Shown: piece by piece, positions 36,074 to 44,862 of the stretch
Layout: each line of letters starts with the position of its first letter
Position numbering within the stretch: position 1 is the first letter of the stretch
Assembly: GCF_018613605.1 (NCBI RefSeq)
Contig: NZ_JAGGPU010000017.1
Location: 1 to 58,719, forward strand
Reading direction: 5' to 3'
DNA: 58,719 bases
Source of the DNA: Pedobacter sp. ISL-64
GTDB taxonomy: Bacteria > Bacteroidota > Bacteroidia > Sphingobacteriales > Sphingobacteriaceae
Translations under genes and position numbers: made by a program
Notes under the pieces: generated by a model
What the model saw: only the letters and a program-made list of their open reading frames with translations
The model's database searches: none
What the model was told of the DNA's origin: nothing

Positions 36074-37441
36074 TTAATCACAAGTTCTTTGAGTTTTTGG
36101 GGCTTTACCATTAGTACTTGTTGCGTATGGTTTAATTAAATCATATATATTATCCGGAGTGCAAATTCCTGTAATATCTGTTACTCCCAATATTCGTAGT
36201 ACTTCTAGTGCAAAGTTAGCACAGTTATTATTGGTTAATATATAATTACTTGATGAGAATTTGATAGCAGTATCAATGATCTTTTGTAATTTTTCAGAAG
36301 AGATATCTCCGTAATTGGTAGCTGCATTATATGCATGCTCACCATTTTCACCCATTACTCCAGGTCCTGAAACAGTGCTAGGAAAGCTTTCTTTTGGATA
36401 AAATCCCAATACCATTGTATTAGATCCCTGTTTAATAGATATAAAAGCATGCCCAGGAAATGACGTTGCTATCTTTTCTGCGTAAACAGTTAGGCTTGCA
36501 GACTTACTTTTATCAAAACAACTTAGGAACTTTTTAATGTCTGTTATTGGTATAGCAGGAGGCGGAGGCATGGTCATGCTTGTTGTGCCGCTATCTCCTG
36601 CTCCTCCACCTCCTGGGGCATTCGGATTAGTAATTCCCCCTCCACTTCCACATCCTGTAGAACCTAAATAAATACTATATACATTTTCACAGTAGGTGTA
36701 ATAAGCGCCAATATCATAACAGTCTGTTCCAATTACTTCGTAAACAGGTGTACCCACACAATTATCTGGGATAGCTATGCTTATTTTATCTTTAGGGGTT
36801 GGATTAATCGAAGCTTGTTTATTAGCTAGTTTTAATTTGCTAATGGAAAAAGCATTAAGCATTTTACCACTTAGATCATGGTAAACAATGGTGCCTTCAA
36901 AATCACTTTCTTTTCTTAAATGAGAGTTGTTGTAGGGGTTAGAGCCATTTTTTGCAAGGTAGGTGTCGCTACTAATTATGGTCATGAAATAGCCCTCTGT
37001 TTTAAGTGCTGTTTCAATGAATAAAACCCTTGTAAAACTTTTGTTGATACTTATCTTTTTATCATTTGCAGGTTCTGTGTTAAATTTAAAAATACCTTTG
37101 GTATTAACAGGTACCTCTATTATAGTGCTATCATTTGATTGATATTGCTTGGCATTTTTCCATTCTATATTTAAGGTATGATCTGCATTTGCAGGTATCG
37201 ATGCAAAACTTTGTGGGCTTAGGGTAGAAAGTTTATTAATGCCTTTACTCCTAAACATGGAAGTATTTAAATTTTGATTAATTGTTTTTGAGCGGAACCA
37301 TTCTTGAGCTTCTTGTATCGTATCTTTTTTTAAGATTGTTTCTTCATTTTTCTTACACGAAATAATAAATAATAGGGTAAATACTAATAAAAGTAATAAT
37401 CTTGATAAGGGATGATTGTGAGATTTAGATTTGTTTTTCAT
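36074..37441 (-). CDS. Lipoprotein with predicted papain-like cysteine-hydrolase C-terminus (candidate toxin-like effector)
   Basis: A 455-residue protein. The lipobox IISC places the acylated Cys at residue 29. Residues about 40-240 form an unrecognised beta-rich domain, then a Gly/Pro-rich linker (about 268-305, GCGSGGG, PNAPGGGG, MPPPPA) leads to a C-terminal domain. That domain begins ITDIKKFLSCFDKSKS and contains PGHAFISI (His331), GFYP (346-349), GEHAY (His369) and NNNCANFAL (Cys407). An early His and a late NC-x-N/T-F/Y-A Cys are the order seen in circularly permuted NlpC/P60- and LRAT-like cysteine hydrolases, so peptidoglycan or peptide/lipid amide cleavage is plausible but not shown. 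It ends with the tail TPDNIYDLIKPYATSTNG then KAPKTQRTCD, repeated in three other units downstream. Confidence 0.7.
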   Translation of the reverse strand: MKNKSKSHNHPLSRLLLLLVFTLLFIISCKKNEETILKKDTIQEAQEWFRSKTINQNLNTSMFRSKGINKLSTLSPQSFASIPANADHTLNIEWKNAKQYQSNDSTIIEVPVNTKGIFKFNTEPANDKKISINKSFTRVLFIETALKTEGYFMTIISSDTYLAKNGSNPYNNSHLRKESDFEGTIVYHDLSGKMLNAFSISKLKLANKQASINPTPKDKISIAIPDNCVGTPVYEVIGTDCYDIGAYYTYCENVYSIYLGSTGCGSGGGITNPNAPGGGGAGDSGTTSMTMPPPPAIPITDIKKFLSCFDKSKSASLTVYAEKIATSFPGHAFISIKQGSNTMVLGFYPKESFPSTVSGPGVMGENGEHAYNAATNYGDISSEKLQKIIDTAIKFSSSNYILTNNNCANFALEVLRILGVTDITGICTPDNIYDLIKPYATSTNGKAPKTQRTCD

Positions 37442-37513
37442 AGTTTTTGTTTTAGATAAACAAATCTATATGCTCAGGACCACCTAACTTTTGATAAAAG
37501 TCAAAAAAACACC

Positions 37514-38101
37514 TTACTTTCTAATCCTGCTTAATGTTTCTTGTGAGATGCCGAGATAGGAAGCAATATGGCCTAAAGAAACCCTTTGGAAAAGCTGGGG
37601 ATTTCGTTTGAGTAACTGCTCATAACGTTCTTTTGCGCTCAACATCCGCAGTTCGTTGGCCTGTATTTCGTTACGGATATAATAATACTCTGTGAGTTTT
37701 CGGCCGATAAAATTAAATTCCATAAACTGGAGATACATTTCATCGAGTTTTTCTCTTTTTACTACTATTAAGGTTGTGTCTTCTAAGGTTTCAATATATT
37801 CAAAACTGGGCTGTCCGGTAAAGAAGCCATAAACAGAAATCAATAGTTCATTTTCGAATAAAAACCAGGTATTGGTTTGTTTGCCATCTTTATCAAGATA
37901 GTATACCCTGGCCCCACCCGCTACAATGAAATATATGGTATTGCTACTTTCACCAGCGCTTAACAGCGTGGTTTTTCTTTTGACTTGAGCAATATGACTA
38001 TTCTTAATAATAGCCGATTTTAGTTCCTCACTAAGGGGGTGAATGGCATTAAAAACAGCAAATAAATTTTGATAATCTTGCAGGTAATTCTCTTTAAGCA
38101 T
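37514..38101 (-). CDS. Crp/Fnr-family transcriptional regulator
   Basis: A 195-residue regulator with an N-terminal cyclic-nucleotide-binding-like beta barrel (about 20-130; LLSAGESSNTIYFIVAGGAR) and a short C-terminal helix-turn-helix (about 150-195; VSLGHIASYLGISQETLSRI). The phosphate-binding cassette lacks the conserved Arg-x-Ala core of cAMP receptors, as is usual for this Bacteroidota group, so the effector is unknown. It lies 72 bases upstream of the effector-like gene in the same direction and might be cotranscribed with it or control it. Confidence 0.9.
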   Translation of the reverse strand: MLKENYLQDYQNLFAVFNAIHPLSEELKSAIIKNSHIAQVKRKTTLLSAGESSNTIYFIVAGGARVYYLDKDGKQTNTWFLFENELLISVYGFFTGQPSFEYIETLEDTTLIVVKREKLDEMYLQFMEFNFIGRKLTEYYYIRNEIQANELRMLSAKERYEQLLKRNPQLFQRVSLGHIASYLGISQETLSRIRK

Positions 38102-38169
38102 AATTATTTTTTTAGCAGGATGCTATCAGAAAATAAGGAATCAATTCGAATATAGGATTAATATTTAAA

Positions 38170-39012
38170 TTAATGATTTATCACCAACTTATAAATCACC
38201 GTTTTAAGTTCTTCGTTATCACGATCCTCACACAATAAAAAAGTTGTACTACGCTCGTTTTGGCTAAGTAAAGTAATGCCTTCAAATTTATGTTTGCCAG
38301 AAATTTTATTGCTGAAGGTTAGCTTCAAAATCTGTAGGTTAATACTGCCGATAAAACTGCCCAGAATTTCGCCATCGGCATAAGTCGATTTGGTATCTTC
38401 GGCGGTAGCGATGAAAAATATTTCATTTTTCACCAATACAGCATCGGTAAAAGAGGATTCTACATGATCAATATTTGGAAGCTTAAAATGGTTGAACTTA
38501 ACTTGTTTTGTTTTAGCTAAATCTGCTCCCTGGATTTTGAATACGCCATTCTTTGCATCAAGCCCATTGCCACGGTTAAAAAGTAGCCACTCATTGCCTG
38601 TAAAGGTTGCGCCTTCGAGGTTAAAGTTCTGATCATCTATTTTGGAAATAGATTTAAGCAAGGAATAAGTTTCAGTCAGGTCTTTCTGAATAACTTTTTG
38701 AGTTTTCAGGTCGAATTCGATCATCAGGTTTCTTTTGGGCGTAGAGCCCGAACCTAATATGTAGAGCTTATTGTTATTATGACAAAGGATTTCGAAATCG
38801 GGTTTTAAGGATTTAGGTATATTTTCTAACTGATCAAGTGTTTTATCAAATAAAATCTGAATTTTGCGTAGCTTTTTGGTTTTGATGTTATATTCGTTCA
38901 AGTAGCCGCTGTTGTCGCCAATGATATAAAGGAAATCTTCGTGAAGGAATAGACCCGAAGCAGAGCCAATGCCATCAATCTCGGCAAAAACTTCTAAAGT
39001 TGTTGAATGCAT
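38170..39012 (-). CDS. Protein of unknown function, beta-propeller-like (DUF6929-type)
   Basis: A 280-residue protein with no obvious signal peptide. The ATG at 39012 is chosen over an upstream TTG. Repeated strands such as LFLHEDFLYIIGDNSGYLNEY, FNLEGATFTGNEWLLFNRGN and KHKFEGITLLSQNERSTTFL suggest a beta-propeller similar to SdiA-regulated or phytase-like proteins that read out an LEGxT motif. I believe it belongs to DUF6929, but this is from memory. Function unknown. Separated from the oxygenase gene by a terminator. Confidence 0.6.
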   Translation of the reverse strand: MHSTTLEVFAEIDGIGSASGLFLHEDFLYIIGDNSGYLNEYNIKTKKLRKIQILFDKTLDQLENIPKSLKPDFEILCHNNNKLYILGSGSTPKRNLMIEFDLKTQKVIQKDLTETYSLLKSISKIDDQNFNLEGATFTGNEWLLFNRGNGLDAKNGVFKIQGADLAKTKQVKFNHFKLPNIDHVESSFTDAVLVKNEIFFIATAEDTKSTYADGEILGSFIGSINLQILKLTFSNKISGKHKFEGITLLSQNERSTTFLLCEDRDNEELKTVIYKLVINH

Positions 39013-39025
39013 GTTTGAAAATAAC

Positions 39026-39058
39026 AAAAAAGCACCGGTTTTTTGGGCCGATGCTTTT
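39026..39058 (-). terminator. Terminator of the 2OG-Fe(II) oxygenase gene
   Basis: On the minus strand AAAGCATCGG pairs with CCGGTGCTTT around a loop of nine bases and is followed by a T run. It lies about 55 bases past the oxygenase stop, and also just before the start of the next leftward gene. Confidence 0.75.
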
Positions 39059-39111
39059 ATTTTTGTTTACGATTCGCTAGGGAGTCATGACTGAGGACTC
39101 ACGACTCCGAA

Positions 39112-40074
39112 CTACTTCTTCAATCCAATTTCTCTTAATCTTTCATCCAAATATTCGCCCGCAGTCATATCGCTATAAGCTTTAGGGTGTTCGGCATCAA
39201 TGGTTGATGGTAAACTTGTTAGGTCCATGTCGCTGCGTGGGTGCAAGAAAAAAGGAACAGAGAAACGCGAGGTTTTCATCAGTTCACGAGGTGGGTTTAC
39301 CACCCTATGTGTCGTCGATTTTAATTTATTGTTGGTTAAACGCTGTAACATATCGCCCACATTCACCACAATATCAGTGTGATGTGCTTTAATTGGCAAC
39401 CATTCATTGCTGCGGGTTAAAACTTCTAAACCGTCTGCACTGGCACCAATTAATAAGGTAATCAAATTGATGTCTTCATGTGCACCTGCACGTACCGCAT
39501 CATCAGGAATGGTTTCAGGATTTTCTATCGGGAAGTAGTGGATACCCCTTAAAATAGAATTTCCGTTATGAACGTGTTTGTCGAAATAATTGATCGGCAA
39601 TTCCAGGTAAGTAGCAATGGCGCGTAATAAATGTGTCCCGTTTTCTTCCAGTTTTTTGTAAATATCGCCTGTTACTTTGTTAAATTCTGGTAATTCTTCT
39701 AAAACTTCATTATCAGGGTATTCATTTTTAACAGGATCACCATCAATTACTTCCTGGCCAATCTGCCAGAATTCTTTCAAATCTGGGGTTTTGGCTCCTT
39801 TAGCAGTTTCTTTGCCTGCACTGGTGTAACCACGTTGACCAGCTAATTCTGGTTTCTCATATTTCCTTTTGGTTTCAACCGGAAGCGAAAAGGCAGCTTT
39901 AATATTTTCATAAAGCTTGTCAATTAATTCCTGGCTTAAACCATGGTTGGTAATGGTAACAAAACCCGAATCGTTAAAAGCCCTGCCCAATTCATCAGAA
40001 AACTTTTTACGGTCTTCTGCAGAACCATTGATGTAAGAGCCTAAATCTAAACAAGGAATATACGGTGTAGACAT
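39112..40074 (-). CDS. 2-oxoglutarate/Fe(II) oxygenase, isopenicillin N synthase-like
   Basis: A 320-residue oxygenase with an N-terminal DIOX_N region (VTITNHGLSQELIDKLYENI) and a C-terminal double-stranded beta-helix. The iron facial triad is seen as HED in RAGAHEDINLITLL and the distal His in STTHRVVNPP. The 2-oxoglutarate-binding Arg-x-Ser is RFS in TSRFSVPFFLHP. It probably uses 2OG, Fe(II) and oxygen to hydroxylate a small molecule; substrate unknown. Single-gene unit with a strong terminator. Confidence 0.9.
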   Translation of the reverse strand: MSTPYIPCLDLGSYINGSAEDRKKFSDELGRAFNDSGFVTITNHGLSQELIDKLYENIKAAFSLPVETKRKYEKPELAGQRGYTSAGKETAKGAKTPDLKEFWQIGQEVIDGDPVKNEYPDNEVLEELPEFNKVTGDIYKKLEENGTHLLRAIATYLELPINYFDKHVHNGNSILRGIHYFPIENPETIPDDAVRAGAHEDINLITLLIGASADGLEVLTRSNEWLPIKAHHTDIVVNVGDMLQRLTNNKLKSTTHRVVNPPRELMKTSRFSVPFFLHPRSDMDLTSLPSTIDAEHPKAYSDMTAGEYLDERLREIGLKK

Positions 40075-40425
40075 AATTTTATATTTAATGTTTTACGAAT
40101 TTAAAAAGAATTGTTAATAAGTGCGTTTCGGTTGTGTATTAAGTGCTTAATAAATTAATATACAGTTTTTTAAGTTATTAACAAAATTGCAAAAGCAATA
40201 GAATAGTTGATTGTCACACTAAATCCATTATAATTTAAACGCAAACTACAACTTATTTAATTTCGTATAATTAGCTAGAAAATAACCTGATGAACTGTAA
40301 GGTAAATTGGTTATTTGCGACTAATAAAATAAAACACACACAATGAAACCATCATGATTTGCCATATCAACAATCAGATAAAAATCATGATAGCCTCATT
40401 ACAATTAAAAACAAATAAACACGAA
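40075..40425. other. AT-rich intergenic region, 351 bases
   Basis: It separates the divergent oxygenase and msrA genes and must hold both promoters. I see no TAnnTTTG match of good quality, no repeat and no gene. A frame open upstream of msrA to 40354 lacks a plausible start. Confidence 0.6.
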
Positions 40426-41025
40426 ATGAGAAAAATAATTTTAATTCTTTTATCGGTATTGGCCTTAAATCAGGCAAATGCACAAGGAAAAAAGACAGAG
40501 AAAGCTACATTCGGAATGGGCTGTTTTTGGTGTACTGAAGCCATTTTTCAACGTTTAAAAGGCGTGGTATCGGTTAAATCTGGTTATGAAGGCGGTACTT
40601 TAACCAATCCAACTTATGAGGAGGTATGTACCGGTGCTACCGGGCATGCCGAGGTTTTAGAGATTACCTATAACCCAATGGTGATTTCTTACGATGACTT
40701 ATTGGAAGTTTTTTGGAAAAGCCACGATCCTACAACATTAAACCGTCAAGGCGCTGATAGCGGTACACAATATCGCTCTGTAATTTTTTACCACACTGCT
40801 GAGCAAAAAGCTTTGGCAGAAAAATATAAGGCAGAGCTGAATAAAACCAATGCTTATGGCAAAAAAGTGGTAACAGCTATAGAAGCGGCCAAACCATTTT
40901 ATATTGCAGAAAATTACCATCAGAATTATTTCAACAAAAACGGAAGTGAACCTTATTGCAGATTGGTGATTCAGCCCAAAATAGAGAAACTGGAAAAAAT
41001 ATTTAAGGCGAAGCTTAAAAATTAA
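40426..41025 (+). CDS. msrA: Exported peptide-methionine (S)-S-oxide reductase
   Basis: A 199-residue MsrA. The ATG at 40426 gives a signal peptide (MRKIILILLSVLALNQANAQ), so the enzyme is periplasmic. The catalytic Cys is in GMGCFWCTEAIF; SGYEGG, YEEVCTGATGHAEVLEI and FYHTAEQKALAE are further MsrA signatures, and the length is typical. It repairs methionine-S-sulfoxide in envelope proteins. It ends in a strong hairpin terminator and is a single-gene unit. Confidence 0.95.
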   Translation: MRKIILILLSVLALNQANAQGKKTEKATFGMGCFWCTEAIFQRLKGVVSVKSGYEGGTLTNPTYEEVCTGATGHAEVLEITYNPMVISYDDLLEVFWKSHDPTTLNRQGADSGTQYRSVIFYHTAEQKALAEKYKAELNKTNAYGKKVVTAIEAAKPFYIAENYHQNYFNKNGSEPYCRLVIQPKIEKLEKIFKAKLKN

Positions 41026-41040
41026 TAAGCGTGCTTGACT

Positions 41041-41071
41041 AGCCCTGCAATAAACATTGCAGGGCTTTTTG
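41041..41071 (+). terminator. Intrinsic terminator of msrA
   Basis: AGCCCTGCAAT pairs perfectly with ATTGCAGGGCT around a four-base loop (AAAC) and is followed by six T. It lies 15 bases after the msrA stop. Confidence 0.92.
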
Positions 41072-41098
41072 TTATCTTAGGAATTTAAACTTCTGTTT

Positions 41099-41449
41099 AT
41101 GGTGAAAAGAATAGTACTTAATATTAATACTCAAAAAATTGCTGATGCAGCCAGTTTTTATAAAGATATTTTGGGGCTTGATCTACTAATGGATCATGGT
41201 TGGATTGCAACTTATGGTGCGACAGGGCAAAAAATGGGTGTACAGATCAGTTTTGCTTCCGAAGGCGGATCGGGTACCCCAACACCAGATCTATCCATTG
41301 AAGTTGAAAATGTTGATGAAATATTGGAAAAGGTGAAAGCCGCCGGATTTCCGATCGAATACGGCCCGGCTGATGAACCATGGGGTGTAAGGCGGTTTTA
41401 CACCAGAGATCCATTTGGTAAATTGGTTAATATTTTAAGCCATTATTGA
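41099..41449 (+). CDS. VOC-family (glyoxalase/bleomycin resistance) protein
   Basis: A 116-residue protein with two beta-alpha-beta-beta-beta modules: VLNINTQKIADAASFYKDIL and LSIEVENVDEILEKVKAAGF. It ends RRFYTRDPFGKLVNILSHY, with the late Glu of typical members replaced by Asn-Ile. VOC proteins bind metals and act as isomerases, dioxygenases or sequestering proteins; no specific function can be given. It is 73 bases after msrA but behind a terminator. Confidence 0.85.
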   Translation: MVKRIVLNINTQKIADAASFYKDILGLDLLMDHGWIATYGATGQKMGVQISFASEGGSGTPTPDLSIEVENVDEILEKVKAAGFPIEYGPADEPWGVRRFYTRDPFGKLVNILSHY

Positions 41450-41495
41450 GGGACAGTTTATTGTGCATAGAGATCAACACGAATAGCCTCGGTTG

Positions 41496-41580
41496 TCGTC
41501 ATTTCGAGCGGAGTGCAACGTAGTCGAGAAATCTAACTTATAGATCTCTCCATTCCGCTACGCTTCAGTCGAGATGACGA
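41496..41580. repeat. Dispersed palindromic repeat, family A, copy 5
   Basis: TCGTCATTTCGAGC at the left and CAGTCGAGATGACGA at the right form imperfect inverted ends, with GAGTGCAACGTAGTCGAG and its partner TAGATCTCTCCATTCCGC inside. It lies between the convergent VOC and lipoprotein genes. Confidence 0.85.
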
Positions 41581-41588
41581 ATCATCTT

Positions 41589-42890
41589 TTAGTTCAAAAA
41601 ACCTTTAGCTTTTTCGAGCAGTTCGCTGCCTTTTTTGCCAATCTCTTTTTTCCCTTTTTCTATAGTTGAAGGCTGAGTATACTCACTCACCGAATTAGAA
41701 AGCGCCTTAAACTTGCCTATGCCGGCAAATACTTCTTCGGTATAAGGAACACCCTGCTGTTTCATCAGTTTTTCCCAGTTTATTTTCGAGAGTACCGCAA
41801 TCATGTATTTAGTGGCAATTTTACCGATAAACGCTTTGTCGTACACACCAGTTAGTGCCTTATCTGATTTACGGTCTTTTACATATACCATAGTTTGTTG
41901 TAGTGCTTCGCGTTCGTTTTTAGAAAATAATGGGCTTTTGCTCAGCTTTTCCAATGCTGGAAGCGACTGCTCTGGTCTTTCCTTTTTTAAATTCAGATAA
42001 ACGGTTATCCCCCAAACCAGTTCGTTTTGGATGCCGAGTTTGTTCATGTCGTTTAAAAAAGCCTCAAAATCTTCAAGCGATCTTTCCTCATCAATTTTTC
42101 GCTCCATTCTCATTCGGTCAAAACCTCTAAAAAGATAGTTCATACTATGGAAAGCCAAATGAGTCTGCTCATCGTTTAAACGGCTCCAGCCAAAAAATGA
42201 TTTGGTGTAGGGGAGTGGGATTTTCTCGTTTTTATCCAGCCATTTAATGTTTCTCGAAAGACCATCTTCAGATAGATAAAATAAGTTGTTGCTAAAAAAC
42301 AAGAAACCGCGCACAAATTCTAAAAGTGTTTTAATTTCGCAATCATCAAGCAGTTCTGGTTGAGTTTTAGCACATTCATATAACGCAAAAGGTTGCCCCA
42401 GATCTCTGGTGGCCAGTACAGCCATGCTTAAAATGGCATGTTCTATATTTTGATAGTAGGCCTTGTTTGTATCCTTAAAAAATGGTTGTGGTGTTTTTAC
42501 GCCCGTTTTCATCGCGATAAAGCCTGCAGTTAGCAATGGAAAAACATCTTCATCGGTTTCTTTTACAAATTGTTTAACCGAACGATATTCTTTATACACC
42601 CTTAAGGCGTCTATTACAGAAATGTTTTCATTGTTGTGTGCGTTTACTTTGTTCAGCGTCCTGACAACACTTTGGGCCTGTTTGCTGAATTTCTGATACT
42701 CGGGCTGGGTAGTATCTTGAACGGCAGTTGAACGGACTGCTATTTTAGCAAATTTATAAAATATGATTTTATCATAATTGATGTTTTCAGCCAGTTTCTT
42801 TTTATCAAGTTCGAGTAAAAGCTGATCGGTTTTTTCGCCAGAACAGGCAGCTAAAAATAGGACAACGCAAAATAAAATTATTTTCTTCAT
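41589..42890 (-). CDS. Helical lipoprotein of unknown function
   Basis: A 433-residue lipoprotein (lipobox LAAC, Cys16) started at the ATG at 42890, which gives the signal sequence MKKIILFCVVLFLAAC. The mature part is almost entirely helical (KFAKIAVRSTAVQD, ENISVIDALRVYKEYRSVKQ, LEDFEAFLNDMNKLG), suggestive of a TPR- or alpha-solenoid-like fold, and ends in a basic tail. I recognise no domain. Monocistronic. Confidence 0.75.
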   Translation of the reverse strand: MKKIILFCVVLFLAACSGEKTDQLLLELDKKKLAENINYDKIIFYKFAKIAVRSTAVQDTTQPEYQKFSKQAQSVVRTLNKVNAHNNENISVIDALRVYKEYRSVKQFVKETDEDVFPLLTAGFIAMKTGVKTPQPFFKDTNKAYYQNIEHAILSMAVLATRDLGQPFALYECAKTQPELLDDCEIKTLLEFVRGFLFFSNNLFYLSEDGLSRNIKWLDKNEKIPLPYTKSFFGWSRLNDEQTHLAFHSMNYLFRGFDRMRMERKIDEERSLEDFEAFLNDMNKLGIQNELVWGITVYLNLKKERPEQSLPALEKLSKSPLFSKNEREALQQTMVYVKDRKSDKALTGVYDKAFIGKIATKYMIAVLSKINWEKLMKQQGVPYTEEVFAGIGKFKALSNSVSEYTQPSTIEKGKKEIGKKGSELLEKAKGFLN

Positions 42891-43249
42891 GAGGCATGTT
42901 TTAAACAAATAGATGTATAAAACTAACATTTTAGGGAAGAAAAAAAATGAAAAATGCAGATTCTTATAAATTTAGCCTTTCAGAACATGTCCTGATTGTC
43001 AAAATTTAAATTTTTTCAAGCGTTTAAAACTAAAATGATAAATTTTCAAAAGAAAAAGAAAGTGTTATTAGCAAATTAACAATGGGTTTCGATGGTTAGT
43101 TTAATGTTCTTTTTACTTAGTTATTAATTAAACTATTTTTTGGATTAAAATTTGATTAGAACATGTCAAAAAGAGAGGGGTATTTCTAATTTTTTAGCAA
43201 TTTTTTCAGATTTAATGCCCTAAAATTCGTGGGATGTTTAAAATCATTC

Positions 43250-43257
43250 TAAATTTG
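43250..43257 (+). promoter_or_regulatory. Predicted promoter of mqo
   Basis: TAAATTTG fits the Bacteroidota -7 consensus and lies 18 bases before the mqo start, implying a leader of only about 12 bases. The rest of the 385-base gap 42891-43275 is AT-rich with no other feature seen. Confidence 0.5.
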
Positions 43258-43275
43258 TAACTCCTTTAAGCTAAG

Positions 43276-44793
43276 ATGACAAAAAAGAAAAAGACAGTTG
43301 GTAAAACTGACGCTGATGTAATTTTAATAGGGGCTGGCATCATGAGTGCAACCCTGGGTGTTTTGTTAAAACAATTAGAGCCCAATTTAAGCATAGAAAT
43401 TTACGAACGTTTAGATATTGCGGCGGCAGAAAGTTCTGATGCCTGGAATAATGCCGGAACGGGACACTCTGCTTTTTGCGAATTAAACTATACACCCGAA
43501 AAGAAGGATGGCACGGTTGAAATAAAAAAGGCAGTTCAGATTGCTGAGCATTTTGAAGTTTCCAAGCAGTTTTGGTCATATTTAGTGAACAAGGGATTGG
43601 TTTCTGACCCTTGTAATTTTATCCGCAATATTCCTCACATGAGTTTTGTTTGGGGGAAAAAGAATGTAGAATATCTTAAAAAACGCTACGACGCATTAAC
43701 CCAATGTGATCTGTTTAGCGACATGCAATATACCGAGGATACTGAGCTTGTAAGAAACTGGGCACCCTTAATTATGGATGGCCGTAAAAAGAGCGAAAAA
43801 GTTGCAGCAACAAAAATGGATCTGGGAACCGACGTTAATTTTGGAACCTTAACCCGTGATATGTTTAACAACTTAAAGGAACAGAGTAATGTTAATCTGC
43901 ATTTCAATCACGAAATCCGTGACCTGAAAAAGAATAAAGACGGCAACTGGATTGTAAAAGTTAAAGATTTAGAAACCGGCGATAAACGTAAACGTGTAGC
44001 TAAATTTGTATTTATCGGTGCCGGTGGTGGTTCTTTGCCATTATTGGAAAAATCAGATATTCCTGAAGGAAAAGGTTTTGGAGGTTTTCCTGTAAGTGGG
44101 CAATGGCTGAAATGTACCAATGAAGAAATTATTAAAAAACACCATGCAAAGGTATATGGCAAGGCTGCGGTTGGGGCGCCGCCAATGTCGGTTCCACATC
44201 TAGATACCAGAATGATTAATGGCAAGCAGGCACTGTTGTTTGGGCCGTATGCTGGTTTTTCTACCAAATTTCTTAAAAATGGTTCATTCCTGGATTTACC
44301 AAAATCAATTAAATTTAATAACATCCGTCCGATGCTTTCTGCCGGATTGCACAACCTCGACTTAACAAAATATTTAATTGAGCAGGTTAGGCAGTCGCCA
44401 GAAGACAGGTTGGAAGCGTTGAAAGAATATTTGCCAACTGCCGAACTTAAAGATTGGGAGCTAGAATATGCAGGGCAGCGTGTTCAGGTAATTAAAAAAG
44501 ACGAAAAACAAGGTGGTATTTTAGAGTTTGGAACCGAGGTGGTAAGTGCTGCTGATGGTTCTATTGCGGCTTTGTTGGGCGCTTCTCCTGGTGCATCAAC
44601 AGCTGTTTCTATTATGCTCGATCTATTAAACCGGTGCTTTGCAGAAGATTTAGCTACCGACGAATGGCAAGCGAAAATCAGAGAAATGATCCCAACCTAT
44701 GGAAAAGCCTTAGCTCAGGACCCAGAACTTTGCAAAGAAACCAGAACAAGAACATCGAAAGTATTGAAAATAGAAAATGCTGTAATAGCTTAA
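43276..44793 (+). CDS. mqo: Malate:quinone oxidoreductase
   Basis: A 505-residue FAD-dependent enzyme of normal length. The FAD-binding motif is VILIGAGIMSATLGVLLKQL near the N-terminus; SSDAWNNAGTGHSAFCELNY and FVFIGAGGGSLPLLEKS are Mqo signatures, as is the C-terminal GASPGASTAVSIMLDLL. It oxidises malate to oxaloacetate and passes electrons to the quinone pool on the inner face of the membrane, bypassing NAD-linked malate dehydrogenase. Followed by a terminator and a repeat cluster, so monocistronic. Confidence 0.97.
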   Translation: MTKKKKTVGKTDADVILIGAGIMSATLGVLLKQLEPNLSIEIYERLDIAAAESSDAWNNAGTGHSAFCELNYTPEKKDGTVEIKKAVQIAEHFEVSKQFWSYLVNKGLVSDPCNFIRNIPHMSFVWGKKNVEYLKKRYDALTQCDLFSDMQYTEDTELVRNWAPLIMDGRKKSEKVAATKMDLGTDVNFGTLTRDMFNNLKEQSNVNLHFNHEIRDLKKNKDGNWIVKVKDLETGDKRKRVAKFVFIGAGGGSLPLLEKSDIPEGKGFGGFPVSGQWLKCTNEEIIKKHHAKVYGKAAVGAPPMSVPHLDTRMINGKQALLFGPYAGFSTKFLKNGSFLDLPKSIKFNNIRPMLSAGLHNLDLTKYLIEQVRQSPEDRLEALKEYLPTAELKDWELEYAGQRVQVIKKDEKQGGILEFGTEVVSAADGSIAALLGASPGASTAVSIMLDLLNRCFAEDLATDEWQAKIREMIPTYGKALAQDPELCKETRTRTSKVLKIENAVIA

Positions 44794-44818
44794 TTGAAAC
44801 AACGATATTATTTTATAC

Positions 44819-44848
44819 AAAGTCCTGATGTAAATCGGGACTTTTTTG
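44819..44848 (+). terminator. Intrinsic terminator of mqo
   Basis: AAAGTCCTGAT pairs with ATCGGGACTTT around a four-base loop and runs into six T. It lies 26 bases after the mqo stop codon. Confidence 0.85.
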
Positions 44849-44862
44849 TTTTAGGTATTTCC

